In this document: piece after piece, positions 31,130 to 40,468 of the stretch | Layout: each line of letters starts with the position of its first letter | Numbering within the stretch: position 1 is the stretch's first letter | Origin: an uncultured Naasia sp. | Lineage (GTDB): Bacteria > Actinomycetota > Actinomycetes > Actinomycetales > Microbacteriaceae | Length of the DNA stretch: 64,000 nucleotides | NCBI GenBank assembly: GCA_913778905.1 | Contig: CAJYYA010000002.1 | Coordinates: forward strand, 54,372 to 118,371 | Direction: 5' to 3' | Translations under genes and position numbers: made by a program | Notes under the pieces: generated by a model | Told to the model about the DNA's origin: nothing | The model's input: the letters and a program-made list of their open reading frames with translations, nothing else | Database searches by the model: none

Positions 31130-32310
31130 GCGCGGCACAGGAGCCGGGCGAGTCGTCGTATCCGCTGCTGGTCACCGGTGCCGACGTGCTCGACCACCTC
31201 GACAGGGTCGGCCTGCTCGAGCGGATCGGCGGACGCGATGACGCCGCTGTCGCCGAGGTCACGGCGGGCAACATGAACCGCGTTTTCGTGGCTCGCGGTG
31301 TCGCGGGCGGAGTGGCCGTCAAACAGGCTCCCCCGTGGGTGCAGGTCGTCGGTCCCGAGTGGCCCATCGACCCCGAGCGGATCCTCGCCGAGGCCCGTGC
31401 GTACTCCCGCCTGTCCGAGCTCGGCCCCGACGTCGTACCCGAGATCCTGCACCTGGACGCCGAGCGGCACACCCTCGTGATGGAGGACCTGTCCGACCTG
31501 GCCGTGCTGCGCGACCTGCTCGTCGGGCAACTCCGCGAGCTCGTGGCCGGTCGCGCGCCCGCCCCGCTCGACCTCGCCTCCGTGGCCGAGTCCACCGGCC
31601 GGTTCGTCGGCGTGCTGTCGTCGTCCACGACGCGCGAGGCACTCGGGGCTGCTGCCCATGACGACCTGATCGCCGAGTCGGCCAATCCCGACCTCTGCTC
31701 CCTCACCCTCGACGTCGTGCTCGACGAGCCGTACCGCGAGCACGAGCACAATTCCTGGCGCCCCGCCATCGCCGACCGCGTCACGGCGCTGTACACCGAC
31801 GACGAGGTGCATGCGGCGGTCGCGGCGATCCGTGCGGTCTTCGAGACGCGGCACGAGGCGCTGCTCCACGGAGACCTGCATTCCGGCTCCGTCATGGCGG
31901 GCGTCCGCGACGGCGCGACCATCACGAAGGTCTTCGACCCCGAGTTCTCCTTCGTCGGCCCCATCGGAATGGACCTCGGGCTCTTCTGGGCGAACCTCGC
32001 GATCGCGGCTGAGGCGGCGCGCGCCGTGGGCGGTCCGGTCGCCGAGAAGCTCGCCGGAGAGCGCGAAGCAGCCATCGACGTGTCGTGGAACGCCTTCCTC
32101 GACTCCTGGTCGGGAAGCGGGGAGGGCGCCGACCGGATCCGCGACGATGCGTGGCGTTTCGCCGGGGTAGAAGCTTTCCGCCGCGTCGCCGGGTTCTCGC
32201 ACGCCGCCGATATCGAGACGCTGCCCGACGCCTCCGCCGACACCGCCACCGCCCGCGTCTTCGACCGGGCCCGTGGGTGGCTCGTCGACGGTCGCGACCC
32301 CCTTCACTGA
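31126..32310 (+). CDS. mtnK: S-methyl-5-thioribose kinase-like protein (copy 1)
   Basis: This 394-residue aminoglycoside-phosphotransferase-fold kinase has EVTAGNMNRVFVA as the Gly-loop region, VAVKQAPPWVQVVGP with the ATP-binding Lys, the catalytic LLHGDLHSGSVM and the metal-binding KVFDPEFSFVGPIGMDLG. All fit MtnK, which phosphorylates methylthioribose. The ATG overlaps the mtnA stop (ATGA). A second kinase of the same family lies at 35258-36496, so the two may differ in substrate. Confidence 0.85.
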   Translation: MSAAQEPGESSYPLLVTGADVLDHLDRVGLLERIGGRDDAAVAEVTAGNMNRVFVARGVAGGVAVKQAPPWVQVVGPEWPIDPERILAEARAYSRLSELGPDVVPEILHLDAERHTLVMEDLSDLAVLRDLLVGQLRELVAGRAPAPLDLASVAESTGRFVGVLSSSTTREALGAAAHDDLIAESANPDLCSLTLDVVLDEPYREHEHNSWRPAIADRVTALYTDDEVHAAVAAIRAVFETRHEALLHGDLHSGSVMAGVRDGATITKVFDPEFSFVGPIGMDLGLFWANLAIAAEAARAVGGPVAEKLAGEREAAIDVSWNAFLDSWSGSGEGADRIRDDAWRFAGVEAFRRVAGFSHAADIETLPDASADTATARVFDRARGWLVDGRDPLH

Positions 32311-32344
32311 TCACCCCTTTCCGCAGACCGAGAGGCTGGACGAC

Positions 32345-33070
32345 ATGACCGAACCGACGATCGCCATCACCGCGCGCACCGTGGTGCTCGACCTGGAGGG
32401 CACCACCAGTGCTGCCGGGTTCATCCTGGGCGACCTCTACGACTACGCCCGCCCGCGTCTGCTGCCGTGGCTGCAGGAGCATGCCGACGATGAGGCCGTC
32501 GCCGGTGCCCGCGCACAGGTCGTCGCTGAGCAGGGCCTCGCCGCCGACGCGAGTGACGAGGACGTCGTCGCCGCACTGCACGAGCTCATGGCCTCGGATG
32601 TGAAGTCGACCCCGCTCAAGACGCTCCAGGGACAGATCTGGGCCGAGGGCTTCGCGAAGGACGAGATCTCGTCGCACTTCTTCGACGACGTGATCCCCCA
32701 GATGCGCCGCTGGCACGACGCCGGCGTGCAGTTCGCCTGCTTCTCGTCGGGTTCCGTGACATCGCAGGTGCCGTGGTTCCGCCACTCCCCCGAGGGCGAC
32801 CTGACACCGCTGCTGCTCGACTACTTCGACACCGTGAGCGCGGGACCCAAGAAGGAAGCGGCCTCCTACGACCGCATCGCCTCGGCACTCGAGACTCCGG
32901 CCGCCGAGCTGGTCTTCTTCTCGGACCACCCCGACGAGATCACGGCCGCGACCGCCGCGGGGTGGCAGGTCGTCGCATTCTCCCGCCCGGGTGAGCCGTG
33001 GTTCGAGGCCGACTTCGGTGACGCGCCCGTCGTCTCGTCGTTCGACCAGGTCGAGGTGACGGCGTCGTGA
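32345..33070 (+). CDS. mtnC: Enolase-phosphatase E1 (2,3-diketo-5-methylthiopentyl-1-P enolase/phosphatase)
   Basis: This 241-residue HAD-superfamily enzyme has motif I VVLDLEGTTS, the DxEGT variant specific to MtnC. Motif II lies in FACFSSGSVTSQ, motif III Lys in AGPKKEAASYDRI and motif IV in FFSDHPDEITAA. It turns diketo-methylthiopentyl phosphate into acireductone plus phosphate. ATG at 32345 lies 34 bp after mtnK. The stop overlaps the mtnB start (GTGA). Confidence 0.93.
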   Translation: MTEPTIAITARTVVLDLEGTTSAAGFILGDLYDYARPRLLPWLQEHADDEAVAGARAQVVAEQGLAADASDEDVVAALHELMASDVKSTPLKTLQGQIWAEGFAKDEISSHFFDDVIPQMRRWHDAGVQFACFSSGSVTSQVPWFRHSPEGDLTPLLLDYFDTVSAGPKKEAASYDRIASALETPAAELVFFSDHPDEITAATAAGWQVVAFSRPGEPWFEADFGDAPVVSSFDQVEVTAS

Positions 33071-33753
33071 GCCCGGCCGAGATGGGCGGAGACCCCGTCG
33101 CCGCGACCTCGACGGCTCCCGAATTCCTCGCGGCCGAACTGCTCCGCGCCGGTTCCGAGCTCGCCGCCGAATCCGCACGGTTCGCGGCCATGGGGTGGAT
33201 GCGCGGCACGTCGGGCAACCTCTCTCAGGTGCTGGCGCGCGATCCACTGCGCCTCGCGGTGACCGCGTCGGGTCTCGACAAGGGTGAGTTGACCGAAACC
33301 GATGTGGTGCTCGTCGACGAGCTCGGTGAGCTGCTGCCGGGCGACGACCGCGGCTTCCGTCCGTCCGCCGAGGCCGGGCTCCATGCCCGGATCGCCGCGG
33401 TCACCGGTGCGAACGCCGCCGTTCACGTGCACGCGATGGCGGCGGTCGAGGCCGGGTTCCACTGGCCGGACGGCGTCGAGCTGCGCGACCTGGAGATGCT
33501 CAAGGGCATCGGGCACAGCGCGCACGACGAGACCGTCGTCATCCCGGTGATCCAGAACAGCCAGGACATGGTGGAGCTCGGCGACGCGTTCGAGGCCGTC
33601 TACAAGCGTCCCGCCGACGGCATCGCCGAGGTCCCGCTCGTGATCGTCGCTTCGCACGGCATGTACGCGTGGGGCGCCGACCTCAAGCAGGCCCGCTGGC
33701 ACGCGGAGATCGCCGAGTGGCTGCTGCGTTTCACGGTGCGCACACGGACATGA
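33067..33753 (+). CDS. mtnB: Methylthioribulose-1-phosphate dehydratase
   Basis: This 228-residue class-II-aldolase-like metalloenzyme has GWMRGTSGNLSQVL at the N-terminus, which is the phosphate-binding region. The zinc ligands are HVHAMAA (paired His) and the later VASHGMYAWG. EAGLHARI supplies the catalytic Glu region. It dehydrates methylthioribulose-1-P to the diketo compound that MtnC uses. GTG at 33067 is coupled to mtnC. It completes the mtnA-K-C-B operon. Confidence 0.92.
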   Translation: MSPAEMGGDPVAATSTAPEFLAAELLRAGSELAAESARFAAMGWMRGTSGNLSQVLARDPLRLAVTASGLDKGELTETDVVLVDELGELLPGDDRGFRPSAEAGLHARIAAVTGANAAVHVHAMAAVEAGFHWPDGVELRDLEMLKGIGHSAHDETVVIPVIQNSQDMVELGDAFEAVYKRPADGIAEVPLVIVASHGMYAWGADLKQARWHAEIAEWLLRFTVRTRT

Positions 33754-33787
33754 CAGTTTCCGCGCGGCACGGGCTCGGAGGGACGCG

Positions 33788-34156
33788 ATGACCGCGCTCG
33801 CGCGCTACATGGACGCCTGGCTCTCCGAAGATGTCGAGCGCATCGCGGCGGCCGTGGCCGAGCACTGCGTGATCACCGAGTGCTACGGCCCGGTGTACCG
33901 GGGTCGCGAGACCGTTCGGCTGTGGGCGACCCGGTGGTTCGCCGAGGGCGGACGGGTGCACGGATGGTCGCTGACCGATCGATTCGCGACGGGCGACAGG
34001 GAAGTCGGGGAGTGGGTCTTCGACTGCACCTGGCAGGGGCGACGCTCGACGTTCGAGGGCTCGTCGATCGCCCGGGTGGCGGATGGCTCCATCGTCGAGC
34101 TCCGCGAGTATCAGACCACCGCGCCCCTCTACGACTGGCACGGTGTCTGGCGCTGA
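33788..34156 (+). CDS. NTF2/SnoaL-like protein
   Basis: This 122-residue protein has the cone-shaped NTF2-like pattern: helix ALARYMDAWLSEDVERIAA, then EHCVITECYGPVYRGRETVR, and beta-strands ending LREYQTTAPLYDW. Such domains can be enzymes or ligand-binding scaffolds; no catalytic pair can be assigned. It starts 34 bp after mtnB with GGAGG-type sequence upstream, so it may be part of the salvage operon as an accessory protein. Confidence 0.75.
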   Translation: MTALARYMDAWLSEDVERIAAAVAEHCVITECYGPVYRGRETVRLWATRWFAEGGRVHGWSLTDRFATGDREVGEWVFDCTWQGRRSTFEGSSIARVADGSIVELREYQTTAPLYDWHGVWR

Positions 34157-34325
34157 CACGACTCCAGCGACGATATCGGCGGCGGGGTTCGGCGGCGCGG
34201 ATTGAGAGGCGAGGATTCGACGGTGCCCGCCCGAGACCGACGGGAATAGTCCGCCCGGTCGGTCGTTGAGAGGGATGGGCCAACGGCGTCCCGCGAACCG
34301 TTTCCGACGACGCACTGGAGGACTC

Positions 34326-34907
34326 ATGACCAATACCCTCGACCGCACGGCTCCCACCGATGCTCCCATCCTGGACGTGCTGTCCGCACGGTGGAGCACC
34401 CGCGCGTACGACAGCACGACGCCCATCGACGAGAGCGCTCTCGCCAGTGCACTCGAGGCCGCGCGATGGAGCCCCTCGGCATACAACAACCAGCCCTGGC
34501 GCTTCATCGTCGCTCGCCGCGGTACCGAGGCCCACGACGCGATCGTCGCCAGCATGGTCGAGTTCAACCAGGCGTGGGCCGCTCCCGCCGCCGCGCTGAT
34601 CGTGTTCGTCGCGGAGACGTCGCGCGACGGTCGCCAGTTCCCCACCGCGTTCTACGACCTCGGTCAGGCCGCGGCGCACTTCACCGTGCAGGCCCACTCC
34701 GACGGTCTCTTCACGCACCAGCTCACCGGCTTCGACCCCGAAGCCGTACGTGCGTCGTTCGACCTGCCCGCCGAGCTGACGCCGTTCACCGTCATGGCCG
34801 TGGGTGCGCCCGGCACCATCGAGGACGCACCCGAGGCCTCCCGCGACGGCGAGAAGGCTCCCCGCCTCCGCCGCCCCGCGGCCGAGTCGGTCCTCGTCAA
34901 CGCCTGA
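34326..34907 (+). CDS. Nitroreductase-family protein
   Basis: This 193-residue FMN-dependent oxidoreductase has the N-terminal LSARWSTRAYD (phosphate-binding Arg pair), EAARWSPSAYNNQPWRF near residue 50, and the C-terminal FTVMAVGAPG. These are standard for the NfsA/FMN reductase family. It could reduce nitro-compounds, quinones or flavins; the substrate is unknown. A downstream stem-loop ends the unit. The 169-bp gap before it holds a faint family A-like fragment. Confidence 0.85.
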   Translation: MTNTLDRTAPTDAPILDVLSARWSTRAYDSTTPIDESALASALEAARWSPSAYNNQPWRFIVARRGTEAHDAIVASMVEFNQAWAAPAAALIVFVAETSRDGRQFPTAFYDLGQAAAHFTVQAHSDGLFTHQLTGFDPEAVRASFDLPAELTPFTVMAVGAPGTIEDAPEASRDGEKAPRLRRPAAESVLVNA

Positions 34908-34920
34908 CCCCGCGTTCATC

Positions 34921-34953
34921 AAGCCCCGCGTATCCCCTGGATGCGCGGGGCTT
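34921..34953 (+). terminator. Rho-independent-type terminator after the nitroreductase gene
   Basis: Arms AAGCCCCGCG (34921-34930) and CGCGGGGCTT (34944-34953) with a 13-nt loop lie 14 bp past the stop. Confidence 0.75.
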
Positions 34954-34989
34954 CCGCATGTGGGGATAGGTTCGGTCTCCGCGTACCTG

Positions 34990-35249
34990 CCCTGCGTTTC
35001 GCTGCGCTCAACGGGCGGGCGGCCGCTTCGCGACGGTCGCAGAGCGACCTCCTCAGCGACCAGAACTGCGGAGCGCCTCCACCCGGTCGCTGGGGAGCGT
35101 CGCGAAGCGTCCGCCGACCGCGACCCCGCCCATTGAGCGAAGCGAAATCAAGGGCCCCAGCCCAACCCCGCCCATTGAGCGAAGCGAAATGAAGGGGCCC
35201 AGCCCAACCCCGCCCATTGAGCGAAGCGAAATGAAGGGCCCCAGCTCGA
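34990..35249. repeat. Family A repeats, including a 42-bp tandem triplet
   Basis: A copy at about 34990 (GCGTTTCGCTGCGCTCAACG-GGCGGGC) is followed by GACCTCCTCAGCGACC, a motif also seen inverted in the 61.6-kb cluster. Then come three tandem 42-bp units at 35124, 35166 and 35208. Each contains CCCGCCCATTGAGCGAAGCG-AAAT followed by AAGGGGCCCAGCCCAA-like spacer. It occupies the gap between convergent operons. Confidence 0.85.
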
Positions 35250-35257
35250 GCCCGGCC

Positions 35258-36496
35258 TCAGGGGCGGGCGTGCTCCGCGAGGATCGCGGCCGTGCGCTCG
35301 GTGAGGGTGAGCGGCGTCGAGTCGAGCAGTCGGTCCAGGGCCAGGGCCCGACCGGCGGACAGGACCGCCCGGGCGGCCCCGGCACGGATGTCCTCCGGCA
35401 GCGACTCGATGTCGCTCGCCTTCGCGAAGCCGATGATGCGACGGATCGCCTTCGCGCCCGCGAAGACGGCTGCATCCGACCGGATCTCGGCCAGCACCCG
35501 CTCGAGCACCTCGTCGCCGAATACACGCGGGTCGACGCGGGTCGGCCACAACGAGCGGTACTCGGCCTCGAACGCGTCCCACAGGACGGGCGGGAGTTCC
35601 AGGATCTCGGCCGCTCGCTGGGGCTCCCCCAACGCCTCGGCTCGCGCTGCGGCGATCACGAGGTTCGCCCACAGCGCTCCGAGGTCGAAACCGGTCGGGC
35701 CGAACGCACCGAACTCGGAGTCGAAGGCGCGAACCGACTGCGCCACTTCACCCGATCCGTCGAAGCCCCCCTCCGGGCGCAGCATCACCGAGCCGGTGTG
35801 CAGGTCACCGTGGAGCAGGGACTGCGTGCTGTCCTGGAAGCGGATCTTCGCGAGGCCGATCTCACGACGCAACTCGACGTCAGCGCGCAGGGCGGCGACA
35901 TCCGGCTCGTTGGCCGTCAGGACACGGTTGTGCTCGTGCTCGACGTAGGGCTCCGAGAAGACGAGGTCCTCGGTGATCTCGCTGAGCTCCGGGTTGGTCG
36001 CGGCGGCCACGAGGAGCCGCTTGGCGGGACCGGTGAGCCCGAACACGCTCGTACCGAAGCCGACGCGCGCGACGTGACGACCGATCTCCGCGGCCGCGTA
36101 CCCGTGCACCTCCCCCGCGTTGAGCGCTGCACGCCACACCCGGTGGTCGCTCAGGTCCTCCATCGCGATGACGTAGTCCCCCGGCACGAAACCGTAGAGC
36201 TCGGGCACGTGCGCGGCATCGATACGCCCGTGCTCGCCGAGGATCCGCACCTCGCGGGCGTTCCGCTCGCGCGTCATCGGCCAGCTCGGATCGGTGCGCA
36301 CATGCGGCAGAGACTGCTTCAGCACGACGCCGGCTCCGGCACGGTCCTTGACGATGAAGACGAGGTTCAGGTTGCCGTCGCCGACCTCGATGACCGACGC
36401 CAGCTGCGAGACATCGACCGGCCCGCTCAGCTCGGGGTGGGTTTCGAGGTAGGCACCTACGGAATCGACATCGAGCAGGAAGACGTCGCCGGTCAC
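35258..36496 (-). CDS. mtnK: S-methyl-5-thioribose kinase (copy 2), linked to ABC importer
   Basis: This 412-residue MtnK-type kinase has EVGDGNLNLVFIV for the glycine loop, VVLKQSLPHVRT with the ATP Lys, catalytic LLHGDLHTGSVML, and the acidic FDSEFGAFGPTGFDLG. The match to classic MtnK (VGDGNLNLVF, KQSLPYVR) is closer than in copy 1. GTG at 36496 overlaps the permease stop (GTGA). It is the last gene of a binding protein-ATPase-permease-kinase operon, so imported methylthioribose is probably phosphorylated as it enters. Confidence 0.92.
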   Translation of the reverse strand: MTGDVFLLDVDSVGAYLETHPELSGPVDVSQLASVIEVGDGNLNLVFIVKDRAGAGVVLKQSLPHVRTDPSWPMTRERNAREVRILGEHGRIDAAHVPELYGFVPGDYVIAMEDLSDHRVWRAALNAGEVHGYAAAEIGRHVARVGFGTSVFGLTGPAKRLLVAAATNPELSEITEDLVFSEPYVEHEHNRVLTANEPDVAALRADVELRREIGLAKIRFQDSTQSLLHGDLHTGSVMLRPEGGFDGSGEVAQSVRAFDSEFGAFGPTGFDLGALWANLVIAAARAEALGEPQRAAEILELPPVLWDAFEAEYRSLWPTRVDPRVFGDEVLERVLAEIRSDAAVFAGAKAIRRIIGFAKASDIESLPEDIRAGAARAVLSAGRALALDRLLDSTPLTLTERTAAILAEHARP

Positions 36497-37551
36497 TGCG
36501 AGGCCGTGCTTCCTGCGACGACGGCCACGCGGCGGCGGCTGAACGTGAAGCTGAAGAGCAGAGCGACGAGCAGCACGATGCCCTTGCCGAAGTCCTGGTA
36601 GTAGTACGGCAGGCCGGCCATGGTGAAGCCCGTGACCATGACGGCGATGAGCACCGCTCCGAGCGCGGTGCCCCACGCGTTGGGTTTGCCCGCCCCGAGC
36701 ACCGAGACGCCCACCAGGGCGACGGCCACGGCGTCGAGCAGCAGTGAGTTGCCCGCGCTGACGTCTCCCTGCCCGATGCGGGCTCCGAGGAGGAGGCCCG
36801 CGATCGACGCCAGCAGGCCGCAGCCGATGTAGGCGGCGGCGCGGTAGGCCCTCACCCGGATCCCAGCCAATCGAGCGGCCTCCGGATTCGCGCCGACCGC
36901 GTAGAGCGCACGGCCCCAGCGGGTGTGCTCGAGCACGAACCACAGGGCCGCGGTGAGGACCACGAAGATGATGACGGGAATCGGGATGGGGCCGACCGAA
37001 CCGCGGTCGAGCGCCAGGTAGTCGGCGGTGAAGACGCCCGGCGCGGTCGTGCCGTTCGGCAGGGTCATGCGCGACGAGATCGACTGCCCGTCGACGATGA
37101 TCAGCTTGAGGCCCACGATGACGAACATCGTGGTCAGCGTCGCGAGCAGATCGGGGATGCGGGCGACCACCACCAGGACGGCGTTGATCGAGCCGATGAG
37201 CACGCCGCCGAGCAGCACCGTGATGATGGCGATACCGCCGACCTGGTTCGCGATCACCATCGTGTAGGCCGCTATCGAGACCGCGAAGCCCGCCGCCGCG
37301 CCGACCGACAGGTCGATGCCTCCGACCGTCATGGCCAGTGCTACCCCGAGACCGGCGATCGCGGTGGGGGCGATGAACTTGAGCATCCCGAGCACGTTCG
37401 CACTCGTCGCGAAGCTCGGCTCGGTGAGCGCGAAGTAGGCGATGAGCGCCACCGTGACGGCGATGAAGCCCCACTTGGCGACTCCGTCGGCGAGCGCGGA
37501 TCCGACCGATCGGGTGGAGCGCAGGGCGCGCGGCTGGACTGCGGTGGTCAC
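36493..37551 (-). CDS. Ribose-type ABC permease, probably for methylthioribose
   Basis: This 352-residue membrane protein is of the RbsC/BPD_transp_2 type with about ten spans. APTAIAGLGVALAMTVGGIDLSVGAAAGFAV contains the family GGIDLSVG motif. GANPEAARLAGIRV is the ATPase contact loop. GTG at 37551 overlaps the ATPase stop. Linkage to MtnK suggests methylthioribose or related 5-substituted riboses as substrate (inference). Confidence 0.9.
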   Translation of the reverse strand: MTTAVQPRALRSTRSVGSALADGVAKWGFIAVTVALIAYFALTEPSFATSANVLGMLKFIAPTAIAGLGVALAMTVGGIDLSVGAAAGFAVSIAAYTMVIANQVGGIAIITVLLGGVLIGSINAVLVVVARIPDLLATLTTMFVIVGLKLIIVDGQSISSRMTLPNGTTAPGVFTADYLALDRGSVGPIPIPVIIFVVLTAALWFVLEHTRWGRALYAVGANPEAARLAGIRVRAYRAAAYIGCGLLASIAGLLLGARIGQGDVSAGNSLLLDAVAVALVGVSVLGAGKPNAWGTALGAVLIAVMVTGFTMAGLPYYYQDFGKGIVLLVALLFSFTFSRRRVAVVAGSTASQ

Positions 37552-39155
37552 GCGGGGTCCTCGTTTCGGGATTCGGCGTCGGGAAGAGGATCGGCGGAAC
37601 GGACCGAGCGATCGGCGCGCGTCGTTCCGAGAAGAGAGGCGACGACGAGCTCTCGGCCGACCCCGTCGGCATAGGCGTCGAGGAGGACGTCGCCGTCGAC
37701 GAGCACGACGATCCGGTCGGCGAGCTCGATGATCTCATCGACGTCGGACGAGAGCAGGACGCCCGCGCCGCCGTCGGCCGCGAGGCGTCGAAGTCGCGCG
37801 CCGATCTCGCGGCGCGCGCCGATGTCGACTCCGCGGAAGGGCTCGTCGAGCAGCGCCACTCGGGGCCCGCCGCTCAGCCACCGACCGACGACGACCTTCT
37901 GCTGGTTCCCACCGGACAGGTCGTCGATGGATGCGTCGACTCCCGCCGTGACCACGCCCAACTCGTCGACGACGACCGTCGCCCGCGCGGTCTCCCGCCC
38001 GCGGCGGAGCACTCCGAACGGCGACGCCTCGCGGAGGAACGGGACCGTGACGTTGTGCGCGACGCTCCAACCGGGAAGGATCCCCTGCGCCTGACGGTCC
38101 TCAGGGACGAGAACGACCCCGGCGCGGATGGCCTCGTCCGGGTGCTTGGGCGCGTACGCCTCGCCCCCGAGCTCGAGGGTTCCGGAGGCCGCAGGGCGCG
38201 CACCCGCGATCGTCTCGGCCAGCTCGGTCTTCCCGGCTCCGATGAGGCCGAGGATGCCGAGCACCTCACCCGATCGGATGTCGAGATCGATGGGCGCCGA
38301 CGTGGGGAGCAGGGGCACTCCGCGAACGGATACGACCGCCTCGGTCCCGCGTCGCACATCGACCGGAGCGAGGACGAGGTCGGTGCGCCGGCCGAGCATC
38401 TGCTCCAGCAGCGCATGCCAATCGAAGGGACGCCTCGCATCGAGTGCGAGCCGGCCGTCGCGAAGCACCAGGGCACGATCGGCGAGCGTCTCGATCTCCC
38501 CGAAACGGTGCGAGACGTAGAGGATCGCGAGGCCCTGGTCGCGCAGGCGTCGGAGCACCACGAAGAGACGCTCGACCTCCGGGGCCGTGAGCGCCGACGT
38601 GGGCTCATCGAGGATCAGGAGACGCGGCTTCGAGCGGAGGGCGCGCGCCAGCACCAGAAGCTGCGCATCCGAGATGCCGAGGCGGGCGGCATCGTGCCCG
38701 AGGAACCGGTCGTCCCACGGCAGCTCCAACGTCCGGACCACTTCTCGGGCTCTCGCCAAGGTCGAGCGTCGGCCGACGAAGAGACCGCCGCCGCCCGGGG
38801 CCAGATCGGACAGAACGAGGTTCTCGGCCACCGTCAGGCCGGGAACGATGCCGTCCGCCACCTTCTGGTGCACGGTCGAGATGCCCAGCTTGACGGCGTC
38901 CGTCGGGGTCGCGAGCCGAACGACGGAGCCATCGACGCGCACGACGCCGGTGTATTGCGGATTAGCTCCGCTCAGCGCTTTGATGAGCGTCGACTTCCCC
39001 GCACCGTTCGTGCCGAGCAGGGCGGTGATCTCGCCGCTCGCCAACTCCGCGTCGATGTGCTCGAGCACGCGGTTCGGACCGTACGACACCGACAACGCCT
39101 CCAGGGAGACGACCGCGCGGTCGCCTCCCCGGAGGTTCGAGATGGGATTCGTCAC
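37548..39155 (-). CDS. Ribose-type ABC ATPase with two nucleotide-binding domains
   Basis: This 535-residue tandem ABC protein (RbsA/MglA type) has a first domain with LLGTNGAGKSTLIKAL and ILDEPTSAL. The second has GLIGAGKTELAE, a degenerate Walker A typical of RbsA, and LSGGNQQKVVVGRWLSGGP with LLDEPFRGVDIG. GTG at 39155 lies in a GTGA overlap with the binding-protein stop. It energises the adjacent permease. Confidence 0.92.
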   Translation of the reverse strand: MTNPISNLRGGDRAVVSLEALSVSYGPNRVLEHIDAELASGEITALLGTNGAGKSTLIKALSGANPQYTGVVRVDGSVVRLATPTDAVKLGISTVHQKVADGIVPGLTVAENLVLSDLAPGGGGLFVGRRSTLARAREVVRTLELPWDDRFLGHDAARLGISDAQLLVLARALRSKPRLLILDEPTSALTAPEVERLFVVLRRLRDQGLAILYVSHRFGEIETLADRALVLRDGRLALDARRPFDWHALLEQMLGRRTDLVLAPVDVRRGTEAVVSVRGVPLLPTSAPIDLDIRSGEVLGILGLIGAGKTELAETIAGARPAASGTLELGGEAYAPKHPDEAIRAGVVLVPEDRQAQGILPGWSVAHNVTVPFLREASPFGVLRRGRETARATVVVDELGVVTAGVDASIDDLSGGNQQKVVVGRWLSGGPRVALLDEPFRGVDIGARREIGARLRRLAADGGAGVLLSSDVDEIIELADRIVVLVDGDVLLDAYADGVGRELVVASLLGTTRADRSVRSADPLPDAESRNEDPA

Positions 39156-40237
39156 GAGTTGGCGGGCAGCCAATCCGCGGTCACCGTGTCGCTCAGCAGC
39201 AGCGACGGCTCGGCCTTGCGGAGGTCGGCCACGTTGGTGATGCCCTTCTCCAGCAGGAAGTCGCGGGTGATGGTGACGGCCGGGAACTCGACCGAGTCCT
39301 TCGGCAGCTGGCCCGCGAGCTTCAGCGCGAGCGCGCGGACCACACCGGCTCCTACGGCGGCCGGATCGGTGGCCGAGGTGGCGACCCAGGGGCTGCCGTC
39401 CGCGGTCATGACCTCGATGTCGGCGTTCGAGATGTCGATGCCGTACACCTTGACCTTGCTCTGCAGGTTGTTCTGGATGACGGCCTGAACGACGCCCTTG
39501 GTGATCTCGTCGTAGGGGGCGAAGATCGCCTGAGTGTCCGGGTTCTGCTTGAGAGCTGCATCGACGAGCGGGATGTTGTCGGTCGCGGTCGACTCCGTCA
39601 CCTTGCCGGTCGAGAACAGCACATCCAGGTCGTCGGCCTTCACGACCTCATCCCAGACCACGGCACGGCGGTCGAGGGCGGCGTATCCGGTCGCGGAGAC
39701 GTAGCCGACCTTCGCGCCCTTGCCGTTGTCGGCGACGAGCGCGTCGAGCACGCCCTGCGCCATCGACTCGTCCGACTGCGACGTCACGACGACGCCCGTC
39801 GGGTCCTTGAGCGCGAGGTCGTAGACGACCACGGGGATTCCCGCGTCGACGGCCTGGTGGACGAGGGGCTCGATGGTGTCGGCGAGACCGTGGTCGACGA
39901 TGATCGCGTCGGGCTTCGAGGCGATGGCCTGCTCGAGGTCGGAGGCGTGCTTGGCGTTGTCGTTACGCGCGTCGGTGACGGTCAGGTCGATACCCACCGC
40001 TTTCGCCTGAGTGGCGGCGCCCGATCCCCACGCGGTGAAGTAGTCGCCGGCGCCGCTCTGACGGACGAGCGCGACCTTGACGGGCCCCTCCGAGAAGGGC
40101 GCGGGGGCCTCGGCGGTCGCGACGGCCGCGGACTGCGTGGCCGCGGTCTCGGCGGCGGGAGCGGACTGGGCGCACGCGGTGAGCGCGAGCAGGCCGGTCG
40201 CCGCGAGGGCGACCAGGAGAGCGGGACGACGAGCCAT
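39152..40237 (-). CDS. Sugar-binding lipoprotein of the ribose-type importer
   Basis: This 361-residue protein has a signal peptide with lipobox LLALTAC (Cys22) and an Ala/Thr-rich linker. The mature domain is of the Peripla_BP_4 (RbsB) type, with KVALVRQSGAGDYFTAWGSG, IIVDHGLADTIEPL and PVVVYDLALKDPTG. It is the first gene of the methylthioribose-type importer operon and diverges from mtnD across a 231-bp gap, where no riboswitch could be recognised. The ligand is inferred from the linked kinase. Confidence 0.9.
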   Translation of the reverse strand: MARRPALLVALAATGLLALTACAQSAPAAETAATQSAAVATAEAPAPFSEGPVKVALVRQSGAGDYFTAWGSGAATQAKAVGIDLTVTDARNDNAKHASDLEQAIASKPDAIIVDHGLADTIEPLVHQAVDAGIPVVVYDLALKDPTGVVVTSQSDESMAQGVLDALVADNGKGAKVGYVSATGYAALDRRAVVWDEVVKADDLDVLFSTGKVTESTATDNIPLVDAALKQNPDTQAIFAPYDEITKGVVQAVIQNNLQSKVKVYGIDISNADIEVMTADGSPWVATSATDPAAVGAGVVRALALKLAGQLPKDSVEFPAVTITRDFLLEKGITNVADLRKAEPSLLLSDTVTADWLPANS

Positions 40238-40468
40238 GGGAGCCTCACTGCGAAATGGATGCGGGAGCGCTGAGTGCCTCTGCAGCGCCTTTCGGAATCT
40301 AAGCAGTCGTCACCCCGGAGGAGCGACTCGTCATGACTCCGTGTTACGCAGATGACGACCCATGTCATCCGTCGTGCTCCTCGACGGGGCGGAAGCGGCA
40401 GAATAGGCGTGATCGACTTACCGCCGCGCGTCTCATCCACCGCGGCACGGCTGACGAAGGAGCCTGCG

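Noticed and set aside
40238..40468. Possible SAM-type riboswitch between the importer binding protein and mtnD
   Set aside because: The gap was read for SAM-I, SAM-II and SAM-IV-like conserved cores on both strands and none was recognisable. A covariance-model search would be decisive.
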